From: Comamonas terrae
Lineage (GTDB): Bacteria > Pseudomonadota > Gammaproteobacteria > Burkholderiales > Burkholderiaceae_C
Direction of reading: 5' to 3'
NCBI RefSeq assembly: GCF_001544075.1
Contig: NZ_BCNT01000006.1
Coordinates: 186,001-250,000, forward strand
DNA: 64,000 nucleotides
Positions 33,883 to 42,292 of this stretch are shown one piece after another. How positions within the stretch are numbered: the stretch's first letter is position 1; every line of letters begins with the position of its first letter. Position numbers and translations under genes: made by a program. The notes beneath the pieces were generated by a model. It saw nothing but the letters and a program-made list of their open reading frames with translations. It did not search any database and was not told where the DNA came from.

Positions 33883-35853
33883 TCAGCCCCAGCCCAGCGC
33901 CAGGGCCACGCGATAGGTGACGAAGGCCGCCAGGTAGGCCAGCGCGAACAGGTAGCCGGCCATGATCAGCGGATAGCGCCAGCCATTGGTCTCGCGCTTG
34001 ACCATGGCCAGCGTGGAAATGCACTGGGGTGCGAACACGAACCACACCAGCAGCGACAGCGCCGTGGCCAGCGACCAGCTGTGCGCGATCAGCGGGCCCA
34101 GCTGCTGGGCCATGGCGTCGTCGCCCGAGGCGGACAGCGCATACACCGTGCCCAGGGCGCCCACGGCCACCTCGCGCGCGGCCATGCCGGGCACCAGGGC
34201 GATGGCGATCTGCCAGTTGAAGCCGATGGGCGCCAGCACCACCTCGAGCCAGCGGCCGATCTGGCCCGCGAAGCTGTAGCGGATGGCCGCCTCGGTCACG
34301 CCTTCGGGCGCGGCCGGGTAGCTGGCCAGGAACCACAGCACGATGCTCACCGTCAGGATGATGCCGCCCACGCGGCGCAGGAAGATCATGGCGCGCTCAT
34401 ACAGCCCCAGCGCCAGGCTGCGCGGGCTGGGCCAGCGGTAGGCGGGCAGCTCCATCATCAGCGGCGTGCGGGCCTTGTTCGTGCGTGCCAGCTTGGCCAC
34501 CCAGGCCACGGCCATGGCGCTGAGAATGCCGCCGATGTACAGGCCGAACAGCACCAGGCCCTGCAGGTTGAAAAGGCCGGCCACGGTCTTTTCCGGGATG
34601 AAGGCACCGATCAGCAGCGCATACACCGGCAGGCGGGCCGAGCAGGTCATCAGCGGCGCGATCATGATGGTCAGGAGGCGGTCGCGCCAGCTGCTGATGG
34701 AGCGCGTGGCCATGATGCCGGGCACGGCGCAGGCAAAGCTCGACAGCAGCGGGATGAAGGAGCGGCCCGACAGGCCCACCGTGCCCATGATGCGGTCCAG
34801 CAGGAAGGCTGCGCGCGGCAGGTAGCCCGAATCCTCCAGCACCAGGATGAAGAAGAACAGGACCAGGATCTGCGGCAGAAAGACCAGCACGGCGCCCGTG
34901 CCGGCGATCACGCCGTCGGCCAGCAGGCTGCGCAGCATGCCCTCGGGCATGGCGTCCTTCACCCAGCCCCCGAAGCTGCCCACCGCGCCCTCGATGCCGT
35001 CCATCACGGGCTGGGCCCAGCTGAACACGGCCTGGAACATCAGGAACAGGGTGACGATCAGCAGCAGCGTGCCCCACACAGGGTGCAGCACCACGGCATC
35101 GATGCGGTCGTCGCGCTGGGTGTCCGTCTGCGGCTCCTGCACGGCGATGCGCATGATATCGGCCACCTGCTGGTGCAGCGCCAGCAGCTGCTCCTTGGCG
35201 CTCTGGCCGGCCTTGGGCTTCCAGCGCTCGTCCACGGGCGGTGCCTGCAGGTTGCGCGCCTCGTCGCTGTCCAGCCAGGCCAGCAGCTCCTTGCCGCCGT
35301 CCTGGCGCACGCCTACGCTTTCCACCACGGGCACGCCCAGCGCCTGGCTGAGCTTTTCGCGGTCCACGACGATACCCTGGCGGCGCGCCATGTCGCTCAT
35401 GTTGAGCACCAGCACCATGGGCAGGCCTAGCGCACGCGCTTCCAGCACGAGGCGCAGGTTCAGGCGCAGGTGGGTGGCATCGGTGACGCTGATCAGCAGC
35501 TCGGGCGGCGCCTCGCGCGCATGCAGGCCGCTGACGATGTCCCGCGTGATGCGCTCGTCCTCGCTGTGTGCATGCAGGCTGTAGGTGCCCGGCAGGTCCA
35601 GCAGGCGCACGCGGCGCTTGCCCGGCGTGGTCAGCCAGCCTTCCTTGCGCTCCACCGTCACGCCGGCGTAGTTGGCCACCTTCTGGCGCGCGCCGGTCAA
35701 AAGGTTGAACAGCGCCGTCTTGCCGCAGTTGGGGTTGCCCAGCAGGGCCGCACGCAGCGCCGCCTGGCTGCCTCCCGAAGCGGCCTGGGCCACGGGCTGG
35801 ATGGCAATGGGCTGCGCCACCGCGCCGGCCACGGGATTCTCGCGCGCGTTCAT
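33883..35853 (-). CDS. feoB: Ferrous iron transporter FeoB
   Basis: A 656-residue Fe(II) permease. The N-terminal G domain has G1 GNPNCGKT at 39-46, G3 DLPG at 86-89 and G4 NMSD. It is followed by a helical spacer and a membrane domain of about 8-10 helices, including GRSFIPLLSSFACAVPGI with its core cysteine (quoted in part: LLSSFACAVPGI). It has a roughly 35-residue N-terminal extension before the G domain and is shorter at the C-terminus than the 773-residue E. coli protein, as usual in betaproteobacteria. Start and feoA stop overlap by 4 bases. The operon is feoA-feoB-small Cys-rich protein. Confidence 0.96.
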   Translation of the reverse strand: MNARENPVAGAVAQPIAIQPVAQAASGGSQAALRAALLGNPNCGKTALFNLLTGARQKVANYAGVTVERKEGWLTTPGKRRVRLLDLPGTYSLHAHSEDERITRDIVSGLHAREAPPELLISVTDATHLRLNLRLVLEARALGLPMVLVLNMSDMARRQGIVVDREKLSQALGVPVVESVGVRQDGGKELLAWLDSDEARNLQAPPVDERWKPKAGQSAKEQLLALHQQVADIMRIAVQEPQTDTQRDDRIDAVVLHPVWGTLLLIVTLFLMFQAVFSWAQPVMDGIEGAVGSFGGWVKDAMPEGMLRSLLADGVIAGTGAVLVFLPQILVLFFFILVLEDSGYLPRAAFLLDRIMGTVGLSGRSFIPLLSSFACAVPGIMATRSISSWRDRLLTIMIAPLMTCSARLPVYALLIGAFIPEKTVAGLFNLQGLVLFGLYIGGILSAMAVAWVAKLARTNKARTPLMMELPAYRWPSPRSLALGLYERAMIFLRRVGGIILTVSIVLWFLASYPAAPEGVTEAAIRYSFAGQIGRWLEVVLAPIGFNWQIAIALVPGMAAREVAVGALGTVYALSASGDDAMAQQLGPLIAHSWSLATALSLLVWFVFAPQCISTLAMVKRETNGWRYPLIMAGYLFALAYLAAFVTYRVALALGWG

Positions 35854-36218
35854 GCCCGGCCCTCCACGGCCACCAGCACCTTGGATGCTTCATGGCGGCG
35901 CAGCGCGAACGTGGCTTCGCCCACGCGCACGGCCAGCGGATCCGGCCCCGGAAAGCCCGTGGCCACGATGCGCACGCGCTCGCCGGGCAAAAAGCCGATC
36001 TCCATGAGCCGCAGCATCAGCTCCTGCTCCTCGACATTGCTGGCGGGAGCCAGATCGACCACGCGGGCCGGCACATGGCGCGCCAGCGTGTCGAGGCTGA
36101 CCGTGGCCGCGGCTGCGGCCGGTGCGGCTTGCGCCTGAAGCGGGGACGATTCAGCGGCGCACTCCGAGAGATTGACGGGTGCCGCGCTGCCAGGGGCCGT
36201 GGACTGCAGAATACTCAT
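35850..36218 (-). CDS. feoA: Ferrous iron transport protein A
   Basis: A 122-residue SH3-like FeoA. The domain occupies about residues 45-120 (MEIGFLPGERVRIVATGFPGPDP, quoted in part: GFLPGERVRIVATG; then LAVRVGEATFALRRHEA). A 40-residue Ala/Ser-rich N-terminal extension is unusual for FeoA. An internal start cannot be excluded, but no internal Met precedes the domain closely. It overlaps feoB by 4 bases. A Fur-like box lies 17 bases upstream, so iron repression is expected. Confidence 0.93.
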   Translation of the reverse strand: MSILQSTAPGSAAPVNLSECAAESSPLQAQAAPAAAAATVSLDTLARHVPARVVDLAPASNVEEQELMLRLMEIGFLPGERVRIVATGFPGPDPLAVRVGEATFALRRHEASKVLVAVEGRA

Positions 36219-36234
36219 GGCTGTGCATTTTATT

Positions 36235-36253
36235 GATTTTTATTCTCATTATG
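36235..36253 (-). promoter_or_regulatory. Fur box upstream of feoA
   Basis: On the minus strand CATAATGAGAATAAAAATC matches 14 of 19 positions of the Fur consensus GATAATGATAATCATTATC. It lies in an AT-rich patch between feoA and the divergent ykgJ paralogue, the position expected for Fe-Fur repression. Confidence 0.75.
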
Positions 36254-36473
36254 ATCCGGATGCCCGAGTGCCCCACTCCGCATCGTTGTCGCCGGCGGCT
36301 GCGAGCCGGGCAAATCGGCGCCACGTGCCAGCCTCCGCTTGCCTCCACGGCCATGCACTTGCGGGGGCGGGGGCGGTTTCCGGGCGGCGCACTCGGGCTT
36401 GCCGCAGCCGCCGCGCCAGCTTGCGCAGCCACGCGCAAAATCGCTCGCCCACTCTGCCCCGCCGCCCTCCTCC

Positions 36474-36794
36474 ATGACCCATCCCTGCCTGACCTGCGGC
36501 GCCTGCTGCGCCTCGTTCCGCGTGGACTTTTCCGTGCACGAATCCCAGGAGCATGGCGGGCGCGTGCCTGCCGGGCTGATCGAGGAAGTCACGGACCACA
36601 CCTGCCGCATGCGCGGCACCGACTGGGCCCGCCCGCGCTGCGCGGCCCTGGTGGGCAAGGTGGGCGAGAAGGCGCACTGCGGCATCTATGAATGGCGCCC
36701 CTCGCCCTGCCGCGAGTTCGCTGCGGGCTCGGATGCCTGCAACCGCGTGCGCCAGCGCCATGGCATGCCGCCGCTGGAAAGCGGCCTGCTGTAG
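36474..36794 (+). CDS. YkgJ-family Cys-cluster protein (second copy)
   Basis: A 106-residue paralogue of the protein at 33172-33531. It has THPCLTCGACCASFRVDFSV at the N-terminus (CxxCxxCC), then HCGIYEWRPSPCREF. It is divergent from feoA, with 255 bases and the Fur box between them, so it could share iron control. No ribosome-binding site is obvious. Function is not established for the family; metal chelation is the usual suggestion. Confidence 0.87.
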   Translation: MTHPCLTCGACCASFRVDFSVHESQEHGGRVPAGLIEEVTDHTCRMRGTDWARPRCAALVGKVGEKAHCGIYEWRPSPCREFAAGSDACNRVRQRHGMPPLESGLL

Positions 36795-36832
36795 CACGCA
36801 GCGCGCCCTGCCCGCACCTGAAACCAGCATGC

Positions 36833-36957
36833 ACCAAGGCCAGGGACCCCAAGGAAGGAACTAGGCGGCCCCGCCGCCCCGCACCGAGGTGTCGCCGGCT
36901 GCCCGGATGCCCCCTTGCGCGAAGCGGGAGGGCGAGCGGTGCAGCCGCTCAGGGCGC
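36833..36957 (-). repeat. GC-rich dispersed intergenic repeat, copy E
   Basis: On the minus strand: CCCTGAGCGGCTGCACCGCT, CGCCCTCCCGCTTCGCG, GGGGCCGCCTAGTTCC and GGTCCCTGGCCTTGG follow in the same order as in copies A-D, with an inserted or diverged middle. It fills the gap between ykgJ and the Lrp gene. Confidence 0.5.
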
Positions 36958-36961
36958 GCAT

Positions 36962-37429
36962 TCAAACAGGCAGCCCCGCCAGTTGCCCCTTGAATTCCTG
37001 CAGCGAGAAATGCGTGTGCACCTGGCGCACGCCCGGCAGGCGGTGCAGCTTGCGCTGCAGCAGGTCGGAGTAGTCGTCGAGATCGCGCGCCACGACGACC
37101 AGCAGAAAGTCCTCGGGGCCCGAGATGCCGTGGAACATGACCACCTCGGGAATCGCACAGACGGCCTCCTCGAAGATGCGCGACGATTCCTCGTTCTGGT
37201 GATCGATGGCCACCATCACGAAAGCCAGCACGCCGAAGCCCAGGGCGCGCCGGTTCAGCGCCGCGTGGTAGCCGGTGATCACGCCCTCGTCCTCCAGGTG
37301 CTTGATGCGCCGCCAGGAGGGCGACTGCGACAGGTTGACCCGCTGCGCCAGCTCGCCCGAGGTCAGCCGTGCGTTCTCCTGCAGCGCCCGAACCAGCATG
37401 CGGTCGGTCTTGTCGAGCTTCTCTTGCAT
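36962..37429 (-). CDS. Lrp/AsnC-family regulator (possible KynR-type)
   Basis: A 155-residue feast/famine regulator. The N-terminal HTH is at 5-60 (LDKTDRMLVRALQENARLTSGELAQRVNLSQSPSWRRIKHLE, quoted in part: LAQRVNLSQSPSWRRIKHLE) and the C-terminal RAM effector domain follows. It is divergent from an amino acid permease that begins an aromatic amino acid cluster, with an Lrp-like palindrome between them. In Pseudomonas an Lrp-type activator (KynR) controls kynurenine genes. That role is plausible here but unproven. The ATG at 37429 is preferred to an upstream TTG. Confidence 0.9.
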   Translation of the reverse strand: MQEKLDKTDRMLVRALQENARLTSGELAQRVNLSQSPSWRRIKHLEDEGVITGYHAALNRRALGFGVLAFVMVAIDHQNEESSRIFEEAVCAIPEVVMFHGISGPEDFLLVVVARDLDDYSDLLQRKLHRLPGVRQVHTHFSLQEFKGQLAGLPV

Positions 37430-37453
37430 ATAAATATGTTTCTTTGAATTTTT

Positions 37454-37472
37454 ATTGGATTGATTATCCAAT
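37454..37472. promoter_or_regulatory. Lrp-type palindromic operator
   Basis: ATTGGAT-tgatt-ATCCAAT is a perfect 7-bp inverted repeat in an AT-rich divergent region. A further ATGG-ataa-CCAT pair lies at 37486-37497. The repeated GGAT/ATCC half-sites suit phased Lrp/AsnC binding, 25 bases upstream of the regulator. Confidence 0.6.
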
Positions 37473-37562
37473 TTTGACCCGATTTATGGATAACCATTAA
37501 ATCACTCCTCCACGCGGCCCCTAGCATGCGCTCTCCAAGCCAAAACCATGACGGAGACATCC

Positions 37563-38963
37563 ATGCCGGCCTTTGAGGAAATCGTCCAGAGAGAGTCTGG
37601 ACTCAAGCAACAGCTGTCCGCGGGACAGATGACCATGATCGCCATCGGCGGCGCCGTCGGCACCGGCCTGTTCCTGGGCAGCGGCTTCGCCATCGGCTTT
37701 GCCGGCCCCAGCGTGCTCATCAGCTATGCCGTGGGCGCGCTGATCTCGCTGCTGCTGATGGGATGCCTGGCCGAGATGACCGTGGCCCATCCCACCTCGG
37801 GCTCCTTCGGCGCCTATGCCGAGCACTACATTGCGCCGGTTGCCGGCTTTCTCGTGCGCTACGCCTACTGGGCCGCCGTGGTGCTGGCCGTGGGCACGGA
37901 GGTGACGGCCATCGGCCTGTACATGGGCTACTGGTTCCCCGAGGTTCCGCGCTGGACCTGGGTGGTGCTGTTCTCGGCCCTGCTGATCGGCGTGAACATG
38001 ATGAGCGTCAAGGCCTTCGGCGCCGTGGAGTACAGCTTCTCCCTGGTCAAGATCATCGCCATCGTGGCCTTCATCCTGATCGGCGCATGGGTGGTCTTCG
38101 GCACCCGGCCCGCGGGCGTGGGCTTCGCCAACTACGTCAACAACGGCGGCTTCTTTCCCAACGGCCCCTGGGGCACCTGGGTGGGCGTGATCATCGCCAT
38201 CTTCAGCTACCTGAGCATAGAGATGATCGCCGTGGCCGCCGGCGAGGCCAGGGATCCCCAGCGCGCCATCACCAGCGCCTTCCGCTCGACCATGGTGCGC
38301 CTGGTGGTGTTCTACCTGGCCACCATTGCGCTGATGCTGGCCATCGTGCCCTGGGCCACGGCCGGCAAGCAAGGCAGCCCCTTCGTGAAGGTGATGGAGA
38401 TCATCGGCATTCCGGGCGCCGCCAGCGTGATCAACTTCGTGGTGCTGGTGGCCGCGCTGTCGGCCATGAACAGCCAGCTCTACATCACCACGCGCATGAT
38501 GTTCAGCCTCTCGCGCGCCGGCCACGCGCCCGCCGTGCTGGGCCGGGTCAATGCGCGCGGCGTGCCCCTGCCGGCGCTGCTGCTGTCGTGCCTTGGCATT
38601 GCCGTGGCCACGCTGTTCAACATCGTCAACCCCGAGCAGTCCTTCATGCTGATGATGGCCGTGTCCATGTTCGGCGCCATGTTCACCTGGTTCATGATTT
38701 TCGTGACCCATCTGTTCTTCCGCACCCGCCGTGCGCGCCAGGGCGCCGCGCCGCTGACCTTCCGCATGTGGGGCTTTCCATGGCTGACGCTGCTGGGCGC
38801 CGGCCTCATGCTGGCGGCCCTGGTGTCCACGCTGTTCACCGACGTGTTCCGCCTCACGCTGCTGACCGGCGTGCCCTTCCTGCTGCTGCTCGCCGCCGCC
38901 TATGCGCTGTGGTACCGCAAGCCAGCGGCAACCGCACCCGCGGCCGCCTCGGCCAAGGCCTGA
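37563..38963 (+). CDS. APC-family amino acid permease (copy 1)
   Basis: A 466-residue amino acid/proton symporter of the AAT/GabP-AnsP branch, with 12 helices. Family blocks: MTMIAIGGAVGTGLFLGSG (helix 1), [36 protein letters not shown], and [23 protein letters not shown] lies 7 bases before the ATG at 37563, which is preferred to the ATG at 37548. It is followed by an aromatic aminotransferase and RidA, so an aromatic amino acid is the likely cargo (inference). A close paralogue lies at 42293-43660. Confidence 0.92.
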   Translation: MPAFEEIVQRESGLKQQLSAGQMTMIAIGGAVGTGLFLGSGFAIGFAGPSVLISYAVGALISLLLMGCLAEMTVAHPTSGSFGAYAEHYIAPVAGFLVRYAYWAAVVLAVGTEVTAIGLYMGYWFPEVPRWTWVVLFSALLIGVNMMSVKAFGAVEYSFSLVKIIAIVAFILIGAWVVFGTRPAGVGFANYVNNGGFFPNGPWGTWVGVIIAIFSYLSIEMIAVAAGEARDPQRAITSAFRSTMVRLVVFYLATIALMLAIVPWATAGKQGSPFVKVMEIIGIPGAASVINFVVLVAALSAMNSQLYITTRMMFSLSRAGHAPAVLGRVNARGVPLPALLLSCLGIAVATLFNIVNPEQSFMLMMAVSMFGAMFTWFMIFVTHLFFRTRRARQGAAPLTFRMWGFPWLTLLGAGLMLAALVSTLFTDVFRLTLLTGVPFLLLLAAAYALWYRKPAATAPAAASAKA

Positions 38964-38998
38964 GAGGCAGTCCGCAACCCGATTTCCATTTGTAACCC

Positions 38999-40225
38999 AT
39001 GACCACCATGACCCCTTCCTCTTCTTCCGTCTTTGCCCATGTTCCGCCCTACCCGGGCGACCCCATCCTTTCGCTGATGGAGGCCTTCCAGCAGGATGCG
39101 CGCGCCGACAAGGTCAGCCTGAGCATCGGCCTGTACTTCGACGAGCAGGGCCGCCTGCCGGTGCTGGACTGCGTGCGCCAGGCCGCCCAGGCGCTGAGCC
39201 AGAACGCCGTCCCCTGCGGCTATCTGCCCATCGAGGGCATCGCCCCCTACCGCCAGCTGGTGCAGGACCTGGTGTTCGGCGCCGACCACGAGGCCGTGCG
39301 CGCGCAGCGCATCGCCACCATCCAGTCGCTGGGCGGCTCGGGTGCGCTCAAGGTGGGCGCGGACTTCATCAAGCGCTACTTCCCCGACGCCGAGATCTGG
39401 CTCAGCGACCCGACCTGGGAGAACCACCTCGCCATCTTCGAGGGCGCGGGCCTGCGCACGCACAGCTACCCCTACTACGACGCGGCCACGGGCGGCCTGC
39501 GCTTCGACGCGATGATGGACACGCTGCGCGGCATTCCCTCGGGCAGCGTGGTGCTGCTGCATGCCAGCTGCCACAACCCCACGGGCGTGGACCTGTCCCG
39601 CGAGCAGTGGCAGCAGCTGATCCCCGTGATCGTGGAGCGGGGCCTGATCCCGTTCGTGGACATGGCCTACCAGGGCTTCGGCGACGGCCTGGACGAAGAC
39701 GCCTGGTCCGTGCGCGCCCTGGCCGAAGCCGGTGCCCAGGCCTTCGTGGCCAACTCCTTTTCCAAGAATTTCTCGCTGTACGGCGAGCGCGTGGGCGGCC
39801 TGAGCGTGGTCTGCAACGACGCCACCACGGCCGCCAACGTGCTGGGCCAGCTCAAGGCCACGGTGCGCCGCAACTACTCGTCGCCGCCCACCCAGGGCGC
39901 GCGCCTGGTGCAGCAGGTGCTGCAGTCGCCTGAACTCAGCGCGCAGTGGGCCGGCGAGCTGGCCGAGATGCGCGGCCGCATCAAGGACATGCGCGCCCGG
40001 CTGCACCACGCGCTGCACGAGCGCTTCGGCGAGCGGCGCGACTTCGGTTTCCTGCTGACCCAGCGCGGCATGTTCAGCTACACCGGCATCACCGAGCCCC
40101 AGGTCCACCGCCTGCGCGTGGAGCACGGCGTCTACCTGATCCGCTCGGGCCGCATGTGCATGTCGGGCCTGTCCCGGGCCAATGTGCAGCATGTGGCCGA
40201 CGCCATCGCCCACGTGCTGGGTTGA
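38999..40225 (+). CDS. tyrB: Aromatic amino acid aminotransferase (class I)
   Basis: A 408-residue PLP aminotransferase of the AspC/TyrB subgroup: PGDPILSLMEAFQQD at the N-terminus, LHASCHNPTGVDLS, PFVDMAYQGFGDGL, and NSFSKNFSLYGERVG with the PLP lysine. Transaminates aromatic amino acids, possibly aspartate, with 2-oxoglutarate. It begins 36 bases after the permease and 9 bases before ridA, forming an import and transamination operon. TyrB over AspC rests on context and general resemblance. Confidence 0.9.
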   Translation: MTTMTPSSSSVFAHVPPYPGDPILSLMEAFQQDARADKVSLSIGLYFDEQGRLPVLDCVRQAAQALSQNAVPCGYLPIEGIAPYRQLVQDLVFGADHEAVRAQRIATIQSLGGSGALKVGADFIKRYFPDAEIWLSDPTWENHLAIFEGAGLRTHSYPYYDAATGGLRFDAMMDTLRGIPSGSVVLLHASCHNPTGVDLSREQWQQLIPVIVERGLIPFVDMAYQGFGDGLDEDAWSVRALAEAGAQAFVANSFSKNFSLYGERVGGLSVVCNDATTAANVLGQLKATVRRNYSSPPTQGARLVQQVLQSPELSAQWAGELAEMRGRIKDMRARLHHALHERFGERRDFGFLLTQRGMFSYTGITEPQVHRLRVEHGVYLIRSGRMCMSGLSRANVQHVADAIAHVLG

Positions 40226-40233
40226 GGCCCGCC

Positions 40234-40611
40234 ATGAAGCAAGTCATAGACATAGGCCTGCCGCCCCTGCGGCAGCCGTTCTCCTGGGCCGTCAAGGCCA
40301 GCGGCAGCATGCTGTTCACGGCCCACGGCCCGGTGCGCGAGGACGGCAGCATCCACACCGGCCCCGTCGAGGAGCAGGCGCGCCTGACCTTTGCCAACCT
40401 GCGCCGGGCCGTCGAGGCCGCGGGCGGCACGCTGGCCGACGTGACCCAGGTGCTGATCTACATGACCGAGGTGGCCGACATGCCGGCCATTGACGCCGTC
40501 TACCGGGAGTTCTTCGAGGCCCCCTACCCCAACCGCTCCAGCATGGGCGTGGCCGGCCTCGTGGTGCCCGGCATGAAAATCGAGATCGTGGCCTACGCCA
40601 TGCTGCCCTGA
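40234..40611 (+). CDS. RidA family enamine/imine deaminase
   Basis: A 125-residue member of the RidA (YjgF/YER057c/UK114) family, which hydrolyses reactive 2-aminoacrylate-type imines formed by PLP enzymes. Recognisable: EEQARLTFANLRRAVEAAGG, VLIYMTEVADMPAIDAVYREFF (quoted in part), and the C-terminal PGMKIEIVAYAML. It starts 9 bases after the aminotransferase gene and is probably a detoxifying accessory of that pathway. Confidence 0.9.
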   Translation: MKQVIDIGLPPLRQPFSWAVKASGSMLFTAHGPVREDGSIHTGPVEEQARLTFANLRRAVEAAGGTLADVTQVLIYMTEVADMPAIDAVYREFFEAPYPNRSSMGVAGLVVPGMKIEIVAYAMLP

Positions 40612-40711
40612 TCCTGCGCGACCCGGCCCGCCGCGCAATTGCGTTCAATACAGGACAGGCGCGCGGCGCGAGACTGCAGCCCTTTGCAGTTCCGCGTCCG
40701 CGCGACCTCTC

Positions 40712-41356
40712 ATGTCCTCTTCCCTGCTTGCCATGGGCATCTTCACCCTGGTCGGCGCCATCACGCCCGGCCCCGTCAACGTGCTGGCCCTGCGCCATGG
40801 CGCGGCCCGCTCCCGTCGGGCCTGCGCCTTCTATGTACTGGGCGCCAGCGCCAGCTATGCCGCCGTGGTCTGGGCCATGGGCCAGAGCGCCCAATGGCTG
40901 ATGCAGGCGCTTCCCCGGCTGTCCACCGCCGCCGAATGGCTGTGCGCGGCCTATCTGCTGTGGCTGGCCTGGCGGCTGGCGCGGGCGCCTGCCGAAGCGG
41001 CAGAAACGGCATCCGGCGATGTATCCCCCGGGGAAAGCCGGCAACATCGGGAAAGCCCGGCATCCCGCACGCTGCGGCTGCTGCTGCAGGGCGCGGCCGT
41101 GCAGACGCTCAATCCCAAGGCCTGGCTGGTGGCGCTGGCCGGCGTCGGCCTGTTCGTGCTGCCGCAGGCCGATGCGGCCCTGGCGCTGCTGCAGTTCTGC
41201 GCCATGTCGCTGCTGGCCTGCCTGGTGGGGGTCGGCAGCTGGGCGCTGCTGGGCCAGGCCCTGTCGAGCCAGCTGACCACGCCGCGCCGCCAGCGGCTGT
41301 TCCACCGCCTGCTGGCCCTGCTGCTGGTGGCCAGCGTGGCCGCCATGCTGGCATGA
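40712..41356 (+). CDS. LysE-family amino acid exporter
   Basis: A 214-residue membrane protein of the LysE/RhtB family with about six helices. The hallmark GAITPGPVNVLALRHGA is at 15-31, and NPKAWLVALAGVG lies in the middle. It exports an amino acid, to avoid toxic build-up. The stop overlaps the start of the following AraC gene (ATGA), so the two are cotranscribed and the AraC protein probably controls it. Substrate unknown; the aromatic cluster is suggestive. Confidence 0.9.
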   Translation: MSSSLLAMGIFTLVGAITPGPVNVLALRHGAARSRRACAFYVLGASASYAAVVWAMGQSAQWLMQALPRLSTAAEWLCAAYLLWLAWRLARAPAEAAETASGDVSPGESRQHRESPASRTLRLLLQGAAVQTLNPKAWLVALAGVGLFVLPQADAALALLQFCAMSLLACLVGVGSWALLGQALSSQLTTPRRQRLFHRLLALLLVASVAAMLA

Positions 41357-42177
41357 TGACCGCTTCTTGCCGCCCTCGTCCCATGACAGTCTCAGCCTCG
41401 CCACACCGCTTTCACCGCCACCCGGCCGCGCCCTGGGCCGAGCTGCGCGACAGCGCAGCTTCGCCGCATTGCTTTCGGCTGCACATGCATGCCGAGTATT
41501 CGATCGGCATCGTGGACGCGGGGCGTACCGTGTTCCACCATGCCCAGGGTCCCCAGCCCGTGACGGCTGGCGGCGTGGTGCTGATCGAGCCGGGCGCCTG
41601 GCATGCCTGCAACCCCGAACCCGGCGCACCCTGGGCCTACCGCATGCTGTTCGTCGACGCCGACTGGCTGCATGCCCGGCTGGGCGTGGCCGCGCTGCGC
41701 TTTGCACGGCGCACGCCGGACGATGCGCAGACCGCCCGGCTGGTGGACGGCCTGTGCCGCCCCGTCGACGGCCCCGCCGCCGCGCAGCGGCTGGCCCAGG
41801 GCCTGGATCAGCTGATGGCCCGCTGCGCCCAGCCTTCCGCCACACCTTTGCACTGCACCGGCCCGGAGCTGCAGTCCGCCTTGCACCGGCTGCATGCGGA
41901 GCCCGGCGCAGGCCTGACCGTGCAGTCCCTGGCCCAGGAGTGCGGCATGAGCGCCACGCGCTTCATCCGCCGCTTCAAGGCCGCCACGGGCATGACGCCC
42001 GGCAGCTATCGCCTGAACCTGCGCATCAACGGCGCACGTCGCCTGCTGGCCGCGGGCGCAGCGCTGGCCGAGGCCGCCCACGCCATGGGCTTTGCCGACC
42101 AGGCCCATCTGCAGCGCGCCTTCAAGGCCCACCATGCGCTCACGCCGGGCTGCTATGCAAGAGGCGACCGCCCTTAG
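41353..42177 (+). CDS. AraC-family transcriptional regulator
   Basis: A 274-residue AraC regulator. An N-terminal cupin-like sensor (HMHAEYSIGIVDAG, GGVVLIEPGAWHACNP) is followed by a double HTH at about 190-270 (LAQECGMSATRFIRRFKAATGMTPGSY, quoted in part; AAHAMGFADQAHLQRAFKAHHALTPG). It overlaps the LysE stop codon. The ATG at 41383 is an alternative start 30 bases downstream. AraC-LysE pairs usually regulate the exporter locally. Confidence 0.9.
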   Translation: MMTASCRPRPMTVSASPHRFHRHPAAPWAELRDSAASPHCFRLHMHAEYSIGIVDAGRTVFHHAQGPQPVTAGGVVLIEPGAWHACNPEPGAPWAYRMLFVDADWLHARLGVAALRFARRTPDDAQTARLVDGLCRPVDGPAAAQRLAQGLDQLMARCAQPSATPLHCTGPELQSALHRLHAEPGAGLTVQSLAQECGMSATRFIRRFKAATGMTPGSYRLNLRINGARRLLAAGAALAEAAHAMGFADQAHLQRAFKAHHALTPGCYARGDRP

Positions 42178-42292
42178 GCCGTCCTTAGGCCGCCTTATCT
42201 TGGCGGCGGCAACTGAACGGCCGAGCCGGTTGCATGGAGCCGAAAGCGCCGATACTTACGCCTTTCGCTTTCACACCGATCTGCAGCGCACC

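Noticed and set aside
37548-37562. Upstream ATG start for the first amino acid permease
   Set aside because: The GGAG at 37553-37556 lies between it and the ATG at 37563, which is correctly spaced for the latter.
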